This document shows positions 35,501 to 44,886 of a stretch of 64,000 bases of DNA, piece by piece. Origin of the DNA: Gordonia bronchialis DSM 43247 (lineage in GTDB: Bacteria; Actinomycetota; Actinomycetes; Mycobacteriales; Mycobacteriaceae); the NCBI RefSeq assembly GCF_000024785.1, contig NC_013441.1, forward strand, positions 4,712,001 to 4,776,000. The letters run 5' to 3'. The translations under genes and the position numbers were made by a program. The notes under the pieces are model-generated. The model searched no databases. It had not been told where the DNA came from and saw nothing but the letters and a program-made list of their open reading frames with translations. Each line of letters begins with the position of its first letter. The stretch's first letter is position 1.

Positions 35501-38112
35501 CTGAAAAGTCACGAGAAGCCCTGCAGGAAGCCCAGAACGTCGCGACCAGAATGGGTCACACCGAGGTCGACGGAGAGCACCTGCTGCTCGCGTTGGTCGA
35601 TCAGCAGGAAGGGTTGGTACCGCGACTGCTCGAGCAGGCCGGTGCGAACGTCGATGCCCTGCGATCCGATCTGGAACGTGAACTGTCGCGTAGGCCGAAG
35701 GTCAGCGGCCCCGGTGCGACGCCCGGTCAGGTGATGATCACCCAGCGCCTGGCCAAGCTGCTCGACGCCGCGGAACGGGAGGCGAAGCGACTCAAGGATT
35801 CCTACGTGTCGGTGGAGCATCTCGTGATGGCCCTCTCCGAGGAGGGGTCGACCAGTGCAGCCGGACGGGTTCTCACCAGCCATGGGGTCACACGAGAGAC
35901 CTTCCTCGCCGCCTTGACCACAGTGCGCGGCAACCAGCGCGTCACCTCGGCCACCCCGGAGGGGGCGTACGAGGCGCTCGAGAAGTACGGACGCGACCTC
36001 GTCTCCGAGGGGCGGGCAGGCAAACTCGATCCGGTCATCGGGCGAGATGCCGAGATCCGCAGGGTAACGCAGATCCTGAGCCGGAAGACGAAGAACAATC
36101 CGGTGCTGATCGGCGACCCCGGCGTCGGCAAGACCGCGATCGTCGAGGGACTCGCCCAGCGGATCGTCCGCGGCGACGTGCCCGAGGGCCTGCGCGACAA
36201 GACGATCTTCTCGCTCGACATGGGTTCCCTGGTGGCCGGTGCGAAGTACCGCGGCGAGTTCGAGGAACGGCTACAGGCGGTGCTGTCCGAGGTGAAAGCG
36301 GCCGAGGGGCGCATCCTGTTGTTCGTCGACGAGTTACACACCGTCGTCGGCGCAGGATCGGTCGGCGGCGAGGGATCTCTCGACGCCGGCAACATGCTCA
36401 AACCGATGCTCGCCCGCGGCGAACTGCACATGATCGGTGCCACCACTCTCGACGAGTATCGCAAGCACATCGAATCCGATGCAGCATTGGAGCGTCGATT
36501 CCAGACCGTGCTCGTCGACGAGCCCAGCATCGAGGATGCAATCTCGATTCTGCGCGGACTTCGAGAACGCCTCGAGGTGTTTCACGGCGTGAAGATCCAG
36601 GACGGCGCACTGGTGGCCGCCGTGACCCTCTCGCACCGGTACATCACCGACCGTTTCCTTCCGGACAAGGCGATCGACCTGGTAGATGAAGCGTGCGCCC
36701 GGCTACGAACCGAAATCGATTCGATGCCCGCCGAACTCGACGAGCTCACCCGGAAGGTGACCCGGCTGGAGATCGAAGAGGCCGCGCTGTCCAAGGAAAC
36801 GGACGCGGCCAGCAAGACGCGCCTCGAGGAGTTGCGTAGAGAGCTGGCCGATCTGCGGGCCGAGGCCGACGCCCGGCACGCTCAGTGGGAGGCGGAGCGC
36901 CAAGCGATCCGTCGGGTGCAGGAGCTGCGGGGAGAGCTGGAACGATTGCGACACGAGGCCGAGGAGGCCGAACGCAATTACGACCTCAATCGGGCCGCCG
37001 AGTTGCGGTACGGCGAGATCACCGCGCTGGAGCGCAGGCTCGAGGCGGCGGAGGAGCAATTGGCTACCAGGCAGGGCCGGAATCCGTTGCTGCGCGAGGT
37101 GGTCACCGAAGACGAGATCGCAGAGATCGTGGCCGCATGGACGGGTATCCCGGTCGCTCGACTGCAGGAAGGCGAGCGGGAGAAGCTGTTGAAGCTCGAC
37201 GAGATCCTGCACGAGAGGGTCGTCGGTCAGGACGAGGCGGTGCAACTGGTCGCAGACGCGGTGATCCGGGCGAGGTCCGGCATCCGTGATCCGCGCCGGC
37301 CGATCGGTTCGTTCATCTTCCTGGGACCGACAGGTGTGGGGAAGACCGAGCTCGCAAAGACGCTGGCCAGTGCCCTCTTCGACAGCGAAGACAACATGGT
37401 GCGCCTGGATATGAGCGAGTACCAGGAGCGGCACACGGTGAGTAGGCTCATCGGTGCGCCCCCCGGGTACGTCGGGTATGACGAGGGGGGTCAGCTCACT
37501 GAGGCGGTGCGTCGCAAGCCGTACTCCGTGGTGCTCTTCGACGAGATCGAGAAGGCCCATGCCGACGTCTTCAATACCCTGCTGCAGGTGCTCGATGACG
37601 GCCGGATCACCGATTCTCAAGGCAGGCAGGTCGATTTCCGGAACACGGTGATCATCATGACCTCCAACATCGGATCCCAGCATCTCCTCGAGGGAGTCAC
37701 AGCCGACGGCGAGATCGAGCCGGACGCCCGGGAGCGGGTGCTGGCGGAACTGCGCGGGCACTTCCGTCCCGAGTTCCTCAACCGGGTCGACGACATCGTG
37801 TTGTTCACCCCGCTCACGCTGCCCCAGATCGAGCACATCGTCGAGCTGCAGCTCGCCGATCTTCGGAACAGGTTGTCGGAGAGACAGATACACCTGGATA
37901 TCACGCCGGAAGCACGCCGGCTCATCGCCGAACGCGGTTTCGACCCGGTCTACGGTGCACGACCCCTGCGCAGGTATATCGCCCATGAGGTCGAAACCAG
38001 GATAGGTCGTGCGCTGTTGCGCGGCGAAATCGAACCGGGCGGCACCATCAGTGTCACGGTGGACGGCGGCGAGCTCGCCGTCGCATATACGGGACCCGCC
38101 ATCGCGGCCTGA
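35482..38112 (+). CDS. clpB: ClpB disaggregase (island copy)
   Basis: A protein of about 876 residues with the full ClpB plan. An N-terminal double Clp-N repeat begins [21 protein letters not shown]. The first AAA+ module has Walker [14 protein letters not shown] (about residue 211) and Walker [17 protein letters not shown] long coiled-coil middle domain (about 400-520) precedes the second module with [13 protein letters not shown] (about 614) and [14 protein letters not shown]. ClpB works with DnaK/DnaJ/GrpE to pull proteins out of aggregates. The middle domain argues against ClpC or ClpK identity. The start ATG 35482 begins the Clp-N domain; the much longer open frame upstream overlaps dnaJ and cbpM and is not used. 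Confidence 0.94.
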   Translation: MDTGSLTEKSREALQEAQNVATRMGHTEVDGEHLLLALVDQQEGLVPRLLEQAGANVDALRSDLERELSRRPKVSGPGATPGQVMITQRLAKLLDAAEREAKRLKDSYVSVEHLVMALSEEGSTSAAGRVLTSHGVTRETFLAALTTVRGNQRVTSATPEGAYEALEKYGRDLVSEGRAGKLDPVIGRDAEIRRVTQILSRKTKNNPVLIGDPGVGKTAIVEGLAQRIVRGDVPEGLRDKTIFSLDMGSLVAGAKYRGEFEERLQAVLSEVKAAEGRILLFVDELHTVVGAGSVGGEGSLDAGNMLKPMLARGELHMIGATTLDEYRKHIESDAALERRFQTVLVDEPSIEDAISILRGLRERLEVFHGVKIQDGALVAAVTLSHRYITDRFLPDKAIDLVDEACARLRTEIDSMPAELDELTRKVTRLEIEEAALSKETDAASKTRLEELRRELADLRAEADARHAQWEAERQAIRRVQELRGELERLRHEAEEAERNYDLNRAAELRYGEITALERRLEAAEEQLATRQGRNPLLREVVTEDEIAEIVAAWTGIPVARLQEGEREKLLKLDEILHERVVGQDEAVQLVADAVIRARSGIRDPRRPIGSFIFLGPTGVGKTELAKTLASALFDSEDNMVRLDMSEYQERHTVSRLIGAPPGYVGYDEGGQLTEAVRRKPYSVVLFDEIEKAHADVFNTLLQVLDDGRITDSQGRQVDFRNTVIIMTSNIGSQHLLEGVTADGEIEPDARERVLAELRGHFRPEFLNRVDDIVLFTPLTLPQIEHIVELQLADLRNRLSERQIHLDITPEARRLIAERGFDPVYGARPLRRYIAHEVETRIGRALLRGEIEPGGTISVTVDGGELAVAYTGPAIAA

Positions 38113-38126
38113 GAAGAGGTGTCGTC

Positions 38127-38579
38127 ATGGGATCCGACAAGGTGAAGTGCCCACACTGCGGCAAGGTCAACAAGGTGCCGGCGGCCGGGGACGGGAGACC
38201 CCGCTGCGGGAACTGCCACGAGCCGCTGCCCTGGATCGCCTCGGCAGGGGACGGCGACTTCGCGGAGGTCGCCGAGAAATCCTCGGTGCCTGTACTCGTT
38301 GACCTCTGGGCGACGTGGTGCGCTCCGTGCCGCATGGTCAGCCCCGCGCTCGAGCAGCTCGCCACAGAACGCGCAGGTCAGATCAAGCTGGTCAAGGTCG
38401 ACGTGGACGCTGCGCCCCAGACGGCCGAACGGTTCACCGTCCGCGCCGTACCGACTCTGCTGGTGATGGACCGAGGTGAGGTACTCGCTCGTCAGGCGGG
38501 CGCAGCTCCGGTACCCCAGCTGCGCACGTGGCTCGATCAGGCGCTCTCGGAAAATGCAGGCAAGGAGGCGAAGCCATGA
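38127..38579 (+). CDS. thioredoxin with N-terminal zinc ribbon (Trx2-like)
   Basis: A 150-residue thioredoxin. The N-terminal 35 residues hold two CxxC pairs (VKCPHCGKVNKVP and PRCGNCHEPLPW), the zinc-binding extension of E. coli TrxC/Trx2. The thioredoxin domain has the active site LWATWCAPCRMVSPALEQLA and the cis-proline segment VRAVPTLLVM. It reduces disulphides and is likely to act under oxidative or heat stress. It lies 14 bp after clpB and overlaps the next gene by 4 bp (ATGA). Confidence 0.92.
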   Translation: MGSDKVKCPHCGKVNKVPAAGDGRPRCGNCHEPLPWIASAGDGDFAEVAEKSSVPVLVDLWATWCAPCRMVSPALEQLATERAGQIKLVKVDVDAAPQTAERFTVRAVPTLLVMDRGEVLARQAGAAPVPQLRTWLDQALSENAGKEAKP

Positions 38580-38842
38580 CCTCGGTCCATGCCGACCCGC
38601 ACGTGACCGCGATCCGGGCCGTGGTGCCCCGCACTCCACAGGGTTGCGAGGAATGTCTTCGCCTCGGCACCCCGTGGGTACATCTGAGGCTGTGCCTGAC
38701 GTGCGGACACGTCGGTTGCTGCGACTCCTCGCCGGGCAAGCACGCGAGCGCACACGCTCACACCATCGGCCATCCGATCGTCCAGTCGATGGAACCCGGT
38801 GAAGATTGGCGCTGGTGTTATGTCGACCAGAACTTCGTCTGA
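38576..38842 (+). CDS. UBP-type zinc finger protein
   Basis: An 88-residue protein made almost entirely of a UBP-type (ZnF-UBP) zinc finger. The ligand pattern is GCEECLRLGTPWVHLRLCLTCGHVGCCD, then KHASAHAHTIGHPIVQSM. In eukaryotes this fold binds ubiquitin C-termini. Bacterial stand-alone versions lack a known partner, and many are encoded beside thioredoxin or redox genes, as here. The ATG overlaps the thioredoxin stop, and the end overlaps the next gene by 23 bp, so expression is tightly coupled. Confidence 0.85.
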   Translation: MTSVHADPHVTAIRAVVPRTPQGCEECLRLGTPWVHLRLCLTCGHVGCCDSSPGKHASAHAHTIGHPIVQSMEPGEDWRWCYVDQNFV

Positions 38843-40547
38843 GGACGCCCCACGCCTCGGCGACGGTCAGCTCGTCGACGACGAGACCCCGGATACAGTC
38901 GGAGCATTCCCGCGGCTGACGGACGACCAGATCACGACGCTCGAGGTCGGTGGCACGCGTCGATCGGTTCACGCCGGCGAGGTGCTGATCCGAGCGGGCG
39001 CGCCCAGCAACGACTTCTTCGTCATCCTCACCGGCAAGGTCGCGGTCATCGACGAGGGCGCCGAGGACGGCGAACGCCGGATACTGCGCGTGCACGGTCC
39101 GGGCCGATTCCTGGGCGAGCTCGGACTGCTGGAAGGCCAGGTGGCGTTCTTCACCGCCGAAGCGATCGAGAACGGCGAGGTCCTCGTCGTCCCGGCCGAG
39201 CGGGTGCGCGAGCTCGTCGCCCACGACCTCGTGCTCAGCGATCTGATCCTGCGCGCCTACCTGATCCGCCGGCACCTGCTGATCGGGCTCGGCGCGGGGT
39301 TCCGGATCATCGGCTCCTGCTATTCCCCGGACACGTTGCGGCTTCGCGAATTCGCCATACGAAACCGGCTGCCCCACAGGTGGATCGATCTGGAGCAAGA
39401 CGAACGGGCGGAGCAGCTGCTGCAAAGCCTGGGTGTCGCCCCAGAGGACACTCCCGTCGTGATCTGGCACGGCGAGAAAGTGCTGCGCAATCCGACGAAC
39501 GCCGAACTCGCCCGCATCGTCGGGCTCCCGGTCCCGGACTCGGTCCCGGACGCAGCCCCGGACGTGTGCGACCTCGTCGTCGTAGGTGCCGGACCGGCGG
39601 GTCTGGCCGCGTCCGTGTACGGCTCATCCGACGGGTTGAACACGGTGACACTGGAGTCGATCGCTGCAGGTGGGCAGGCTAGCACCTCCTCCCGGATCGA
39701 GAACTACCTGGGCTTCCCGGCGGGGATCTCCGGCGCCGAATTGGCCGAGCGCGCCCTAATCCAGGCCGGGAAATTCGGTACCCGCCTTCTCGTGTCGGCG
39801 GAGGTGACCGGTTTGGGATCCGAGGGCGGGCACCATGTGCTCCGGCTGGCGGACGGCGGCGAGATCCGCGCCCGGGCGGTCGTGCTCGCCACCGGGGCGC
39901 GATATCGCAAGTTGGAGGTTCCGGGAATCGAGGCACTGGAGGGGAGAAGCGTGTATTACGCCGCAACCCATCAGGAAGCGCGGCTGTGCGGCACCGACCC
40001 TGTAGCCATCGTCGGCGGCGGAAACTCCGCCGGCCAGGCCACCGTCTTCCTCGCAGACCATGTCTCCCACGTTCACCTCCTCATCCGCGGCCACGACCTC
40101 GGAAAGAGCATGTCCCGATACCTGGTCGACCAGATCGAACGGCATCCGCGGGTGACCGTGCACCGGAACACCGAGATTCGTCAGGTCCACGGCGACAAGC
40201 ACCTCGAAGAGATTGCAATCGAGGACAATCGCACGGGCGACAAGGCCAGGATCCGGGTGCACGCTCTGTTCGTCTTCATCGGGGCGATGCCGCATACCGG
40301 GTGGCTGACCGACGCGATCGCGCTCGACGATCACGGCTTCGTCCTCACCGGCATGGACGCCGTCCCCGTCCGTGAGGACGGCAACCAGAGAATCGACGCC
40401 CCGCCGTCGAGAACACTCGAAACGAGCCGGGCCGGTCTGTTCGCAGCGGGTGACGTCCGCAGCGGCTCGGTGAAACGGGTCGCATCTGCTGTCGGTGAAG
40501 GAGCGATGGCGGTACGCCAAATCCATGAATACTTCGAGAGGAGCTGA
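38820..40547 (+). CDS. cNMP-binding/thioredoxin-reductase-like flavoprotein
   Basis: A fused protein of about 575 residues. An N-terminal cyclic-nucleotide-binding (CRP-like) domain (VHAGEVLIRAGAPSNDFFVIL; GRFLGELGLLEGQ) is followed by a glutaredoxin-like module (FRIIGSCYSPDTLRLREFAIR, RWIDLEQDE). The C-terminal thioredoxin-reductase fold has FAD motif VVVGAGPAGLAASVYGSSDG, NADPH motif VAIVGGGNSAGQATVFLA and FAAGDVRSG. The usual CxxC redox site is absent: the region reads GRSVYYAATHQEARL. It may reduce a different acceptor, possibly through the Grx-like Cys. ATG 38820 lies in the end of the UBP gene. Confidence 0.85.
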   Translation: MSTRTSSEDAPRLGDGQLVDDETPDTVGAFPRLTDDQITTLEVGGTRRSVHAGEVLIRAGAPSNDFFVILTGKVAVIDEGAEDGERRILRVHGPGRFLGELGLLEGQVAFFTAEAIENGEVLVVPAERVRELVAHDLVLSDLILRAYLIRRHLLIGLGAGFRIIGSCYSPDTLRLREFAIRNRLPHRWIDLEQDERAEQLLQSLGVAPEDTPVVIWHGEKVLRNPTNAELARIVGLPVPDSVPDAAPDVCDLVVVGAGPAGLAASVYGSSDGLNTVTLESIAAGGQASTSSRIENYLGFPAGISGAELAERALIQAGKFGTRLLVSAEVTGLGSEGGHHVLRLADGGEIRARAVVLATGARYRKLEVPGIEALEGRSVYYAATHQEARLCGTDPVAIVGGGNSAGQATVFLADHVSHVHLLIRGHDLGKSMSRYLVDQIERHPRVTVHRNTEIRQVHGDKHLEEIAIEDNRTGDKARIRVHALFVFIGAMPHTGWLTDAIALDDHGFVLTGMDAVPVREDGNQRIDAPPSRTLETSRAGLFAAGDVRSGSVKRVASAVGEGAMAVRQIHEYFERS

Positions 40548-40551
40548 CGAC

Positions 40552-41001
40552 ATGCCAGTGATGGGCACTGCAAAATTCCAGCGGTTCTTCCGGGCAGCGG
40601 CCGGACTACAGGTCGACCGGAACGACCTCAAACGCTATACGGATTTCATCGACGACAAGATCTACGACCTGATCCTCATCGGCAAGGCCTCGGCAAAGGC
40701 AAACCTGCGGGACGTGATCGAACCGTGGGACCTGCCGATCACCAAGGGGCTGCAGGAGAGCATCCACCGGTTCGAGAAGCTGGACGAGGAGATCGAACTA
40801 CAACCTCTGCTCGACCAACTGGCGGCCCGGCCATCCTTGGACGTGGCTCTCTCCGAGGAGACCGAGCAACGACTGCCGCTGATCGCCGGAGGCCTGAGCG
40901 TGGCGCTGGCGCATACCTTCGTCACGGTCGAGCCGGACCGCAAGAACCCCGGGACCGCCGAGTGGAACGTCGCCCTCGACATCTTCCATCAACTCCTCTG
41001 A
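40552..41001 (+). CDS. DUF1931 histone-fold protein
   Basis: A 149-residue protein of the DUF1931 family, which has two fused histone-fold-like halves. Recognisable segments are FQRFFRAAAGLQVDRNDLKRY, IYDLILIGKASAKANLRDVI and EPWDLPITKGLQESIHRFEKL. DNA binding is suspected from the fold but not established. It is the last gene of the stress operon, only 4 bp after the flavoprotein, with GAGAGGAG as ribosome site. Its presence here suggests nucleoid or DNA protection as part of the stress response; this is inference from context. Confidence 0.82.
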   Translation: MPVMGTAKFQRFFRAAAGLQVDRNDLKRYTDFIDDKIYDLILIGKASAKANLRDVIEPWDLPITKGLQESIHRFEKLDEEIELQPLLDQLAARPSLDVALSEETEQRLPLIAGGLSVALAHTFVTVEPDRKNPGTAEWNVALDIFHQLL

Positions 41002-41395
41002 ACCCAGCCAGCGACCGGGCACTGATGGCGGACAAACGTGCCAGACACATCGAGGACGATGTGATCTGGCCGAGATACAAAGGCGGAATGGACCGCTACT
41101 CACAAACAACATCTCGTAGATGAAGACGATCAACATCCACGTATCGGTCTTCCCGTTACCTTCTTCGTAGCCCTGCAACACAGGGCGACGGTCGCCAAGT
41201 TCGGTATGACTTCTTGCCCCTGTCACTCGAATGATCCGGGGGGTGATGTCGCCGAACCTGGTGACGTCGATGGACCGCTGATAGGGACACGGCCGCCTGC
41301 TGTGCCGGGGCATCGGGCAGGTCTCCTCGTAACGTGGGTGCCGGGTATCGACGTCGGATCGGTGACCGTCCGGAGCGGAACGAAAGGCGCGCTTC
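41002..41395. other. 394-bp spacer after the stress operon
   Basis: No gene is recognised. A minus-strand frame gives ITPRIIRVTGARSHTELG and TDTWMLIVFIYEMLF, which may be eroded coding DNA, but no family is identified. Confidence 0.5.
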
Positions 41396-41508
41396 ATGGA
41401 CCCCACCTACGCCGTGTTCTGCGGCATCGACGTGGGAAAAGGCGAACACCACGCCGTCGGACTCGACCCCGTCGGCACTCGACTGTTCGACAAAGCGGCT
41501 CTTCCTGA
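41396..41508 (+). pseudogene. IS110-family transposase, N-terminal fragment
   Basis: MDPTYAVFCGIDVGKGEHHA with VGLDPVGTRLFDKAALP is the start of an IS110-type DEDD transposase, including the first catalytic Asp in GIDVGK. The coding sequence is cut after about 37 codons, where ISL3-derived sequence begins. The rest of the element is absent. Confidence 0.85.
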
Positions 41509-41509
41509 T

Positions 41510-42056
41510 TCAGAGTGCGTCGGGGTGTTCTGCCAGGCCGCCGGAGTGGATGAGTGACCGCAAGATGTAGTGGTTGAGGTTGCGGAAGCCGAGCGCGATC
41601 CCGCGTAGGTGTTCCAGGCGCCCGTTGATCGCTTCAACGGGCCCGTTGGAGGCGCCGGTGTCGAAGTAGGCCAGGATCTCGGTCCGTCGAGCCCACAGCG
41701 AGCGGCCGAGTTGGGCAAGTTCGGCGAGTTCTTTCGGCACGCCGGTATGGATGCGTTTTGAGCAGCTTGTACATCGCGATCTTCCCGTCTCGCTTGTGCG
41801 GCTGGTCGTAGGCGTCGATCAGGTCCTGATAGACGGCGTAGGTGACCGCGACCGCCAGGTGTTCCTCACGCGCTTCGAGGCCGTTGGTGATGCGGGTCTT
41901 CTGCTTGTCGGTCAACAAGCCGATTCGAGTGAGCAGGGGGCGGCGGATTCCGTAGAGCGGGTCCCCGCTACGGCCGCGGTGTCCGCACGTATCCTGTTGC
42001 ACGCGTTGTGCGACACACGGTGAGTTTGTCGGCGGCCAAGTGCACCACATGAAACG
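41510..42056 (-). pseudogene. ISL3-family transposase remnant (next to module B)
   Basis: Minus-strand frames give the C-terminal part of an ISL3 transposase distinct from the copy at 25.5 kb. Order is DPFHVVHLAADKLTV at the module junction, then after a frame change GDPLYGIRRPLLTRIGLLTD and LEAREEHLAVAVTYAVYQ, then GASNGPVEAINGRLEHLRGI and LGFRNLNHYILRSLIHSGG. At least two frameshifts are present. The N-terminal half is missing at the junction with the 1.5-kb module at 42056/42057. Confidence 0.82.
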
Positions 42057-42058
42057 GA

Positions 42059-42187
42059 TCCCGGATCGACAGGTACAACAGCGCCCGCCCGCACACCCGC
42101 CTCGGCAACGCCCCACCCGCCGAGTACGAGGCAGCGCACTGCGCTGAGCCCACCAAGTCATCGCGACCGGCAATGACACCTGCATAG
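42059..42187 (+). pseudogene. IS3-family transposase OrfB, C-terminal tail (copy B)
   Basis: Identical to the tail in copy A (IDRYNSARPHTRLGNAPPAE onward). Only the last 40 or so codons are present. Confidence 0.85.
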
Positions 42188-42237
42188 ACGTGGCATCAAC
42201 GCGTAGATGTTTCAGTTTCTTCTGTGCTGGGGCTGTG

Positions 42238-43329
42238 TCAGGTGCTGGACCGGGTGTAGGCAGCGGCGCGCACCACATCGTCGTCCTCCAGTCCAGCTCC
42301 TATTGCTCCGCCCACGGTGGCCAGGCTGGCGGTGAGCCAGCTGATCTTCGCGTAGTCCAAAGCGTTCACTGGGTGACCGGCGATACCGGCCAGTACCTGC
42401 TCGTCGATGAGCAGCAGCGCGCCGACCCAGGACAGGATGAATAAGCCGAGGTAGAACACCACAACCCCGATGGCCACGGTCGCGGTGGTGGCCAAATTGA
42501 ACAGGATCACCTGCTCACGTTGGGCTCGCCGCCGCGGGCGCTCCCACAAGTCGGCTCCCAGGATCAGGGTGGCACCCACCGCCCCGATCGCCATCACCGC
42601 CAGCAGGACCAGGCGCACCGGCCCGTAGGCCATGGCCAGTACCCATAGGTCCGAGGCCACCAATGTCAGCATGCCGGTGGCCACTGCCCCGACCAGCGCC
42701 CGGGAGAGCCGGGCCACGAAGGCCCAAGGCTGGTTGGCGCGGATCATGCCCAGCAGCAACCGCACGTTGCCGCTCAGCACTCGGGCCGTGAACTGCACGA
42801 CGTTGTCGTCCGGGCGTTCGTCGAGATCGGTGGACAGCTGGTGGGCTCTTCGAGCAAGATCCCGCTGGGCGTTGGGGTCTTCGGCGTCGTAGCCCAGGAG
42901 CTGCCCGACCACGTGCACGGTGGTCTCTTGCACCTTCTGCCGCACGTGCACGGGTCCCAGGGTTGGGACGGAGACCAGTCCTACCCCGTGCACGGGGCTG
43001 AGCTGGGTGAGCACCGGACGTCGGCCGGTCTTCAGGGGGATCTCGGTGAGCACCACGGCCAAATCCCAGTTCTCCTCCAGCACGCGGTTTCGGGCCGCCT
43101 CCAGCAGGTCCAAGGTCTCGGTGGGTGGATCGACCAGCCGGTCTTCGGCCATCTTCAGTTGCCAGCGCACTCCCGGATACCGCTGCACCAAAATCTTGCG
43201 CACCGAGGTGGTGACCTCGGGGCCGAGCACCGCACTCAGGGATGGTGAGACCACCAGGCCGATGAGCAGCTCGGCATCGGAAGGGGGTTCGGCAGGATCG
43301 GCGGTGGATCGGCAACGCTCAGCAGTCAC
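42238..43329 (-). CDS. multi-pass membrane protein of the repeat module (copy B)
   Basis: This is the second copy of the 363-residue membrane protein, with the same frame and stop as copy A and an almost identical protein (VTAERCRSTAD against VTAKRCRSTAD at the start). GTG 43329 was taken as start. A diverged third homologue lies directly downstream of the module end at 43788-44886, so this may be an old tandem pair, one member of which was copied to the other side of the island together with flanking IS sequence. Function is unknown. Confidence 0.75.
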   Translation of the reverse strand: MTAERCRSTADPAEPPSDAELLIGLVVSPSLSAVLGPEVTTSVRKILVQRYPGVRWQLKMAEDRLVDPPTETLDLLEAARNRVLEENWDLAVVLTEIPLKTGRRPVLTQLSPVHGVGLVSVPTLGPVHVRQKVQETTVHVVGQLLGYDAEDPNAQRDLARRAHQLSTDLDERPDDNVVQFTARVLSGNVRLLLGMIRANQPWAFVARLSRALVGAVATGMLTLVASDLWVLAMAYGPVRLVLLAVMAIGAVGATLILGADLWERPRRRAQREQVILFNLATTATVAIGVVVFYLGLFILSWVGALLLIDEQVLAGIAGHPVNALDYAKISWLTASLATVGGAIGAGLEDDDVVRAAAYTRSST

Positions 43330-43787
43330 CCCTCCATGGTGAGGCAACCACGGTCGGATTGCCACTGGCTCGATGGAGCCCCCAAGGTTTCGTGCAGCAC
43401 CGCGGGCCGGATTCGGTGGTCGCCTCGATCCCGGAAAGAGCGGTGCTGCTCACTGCGAAATCCTCTCCCCGCCGACGCCGCCAGCGCGAAGACATCACAG
43501 CCAGCGGGCCCGGCACCTGCCGGTGTCGAGGACGGCTTCTCGATGATGCTGCAGTGACGGATCGGTTAAAGTGCTAGTGCGAACCCGCTGCGGACCTACG
43601 GACCCGGTTCGACCACCTTCTGCTCACCGCCCACCAGCGAACCCGGCAACAGGGCTGAGTGAGTGACAGTCTCGCGGGGTGTAGGGAGTCAAACGAAACC
43701 TGGACCGGGCTGCCGACCGGTCGAGCACCCGATCTGGCACCCGCGCATCCGGGGACGGCTGGGTCGCGCGCGCTGCGCCGGCAATGA

Positions 43788-44886
43788 TCATCCCGCCTCG
43801 TTCGACGGTTGTCGCGTCTGCTCGATGCGTTGCCGCTGCCGGACCCCGTACGCCGCCTCTCTGACGGCGGCGTCGTCCTCGAGACCCGACCCGAGCGCCC
43901 CACCGATGGTCGCGATGGACGCCAGTAGCCAGGCGAGGGTGAGGTAGTCGGAAAAATTCACCCCGTGCCCGAGAATGCGGGACAGCAGTTCCGGGGGAAG
44001 AGTCAGACACGCGGTGAACAGCAGCAGGCCGAACAAAGCCACGTGGAGGACGATCACGCCGATGACCAGCGTGACGACGGTGGCGGTGTTGTACAGCACC
44101 GAACGATCGCGCTCCTCCGGCGACTTCGGTCGTTCCCACAGTTCGTGTTCGACGAGCAGCCAGAGAATCATCGCCACGATCGACAGGACCGTCGCCGCAC
44201 TCATCCGCCATGGACCCATCGTGTCGGCGAACAACCAGATCGTGTTGGTGGCCAGCGCGATCGCACCCGTGGCGAAGGCGCCGACGAGCACCTTCGACAG
44301 TCCGGTGACCAGTCGCCACGGCCGGTTGGCCCGCACCATCCCCGACAGCAGTCGCAGTCGCCGCAGTCCCGAGGGCGCCAAGTATCGGATGCCGTCCTTG
44401 ATCTGCACACACGGGTATCGTCGCGCCGCGCCGGGAGGCATGAGTTCGGGTTCACCGAGAACGCGGGCGAGCGCGAGTTCGGTGACGGTGCGGATGCGGC
44501 GCTCGATCCGGACGCCGCCCACACCGGCGACCGAGATGAGCGCGAATCTGTGGTCGACGCTGACGTCGGCCACCACCGGCAGGGTGTCCTCCCGGCGCGG
44601 CAGATCGGTGAGATACACGACGAATGTCTTCCTGTTCGGAGGACGGATCGACCGTGTCGATGACATCGGTGAAATCGGCTTGCTCGTCCGGCAGGTACGG
44701 TTTGCGGCGCACACAGGTCGTCCACCGGCGCTCGGGCCGGTCAGGGCTTTGCAGGCGTTCCGGCAGGTAGTCGGCGATGCGTTCGGCAAGAGCCGCTGGT
44801 TCGCCCGGATCCGCGATCAGCAGCACCGAAACCTGCTCACCCGCGGCACCGGAGTGCCCCGCCCGCAGATGCTCGTTCGCCGTCAC
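43788..44886 (-). pseudogene. third homologue of the module membrane protein, frameshifted
   Basis: Two frames join to a homologue of the module protein. The N-terminal part (VTANEHLRAGHSGAAGEQVS to ADFTDVIDTVDP) starts at GTG 44886. The C-terminal part (FVVYLTDLPRREDTLPVVAD to GSGLEDDAAVREAAYG) is in another frame, the change lying near 44628-44645. Shared landmarks with the module protein are the VRANRPWR/IRANQPWA segment, LWERPKS/LWERPRR and the GLEDDxxVRxAAY end. The sequences are clearly diverged, so duplication is old. The frameshift is not in an obvious long homopolymer. Confidence 0.75.

Larger units (their letters stand above)
42057..43575. repeat. 1.5-kb direct repeat module, copy B
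   Basis: Nearly identical to 25960-27477. Visible differences cluster near the right end: CTCAGC for CTTAGC, CCCTCC for CGCTCC, CGGTCGG for CGGGCCG, an extra C in GAGCCCCC, CGGCACC for CGGGACC. Together with copy A it brackets the stress island. Confidence 0.95.
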
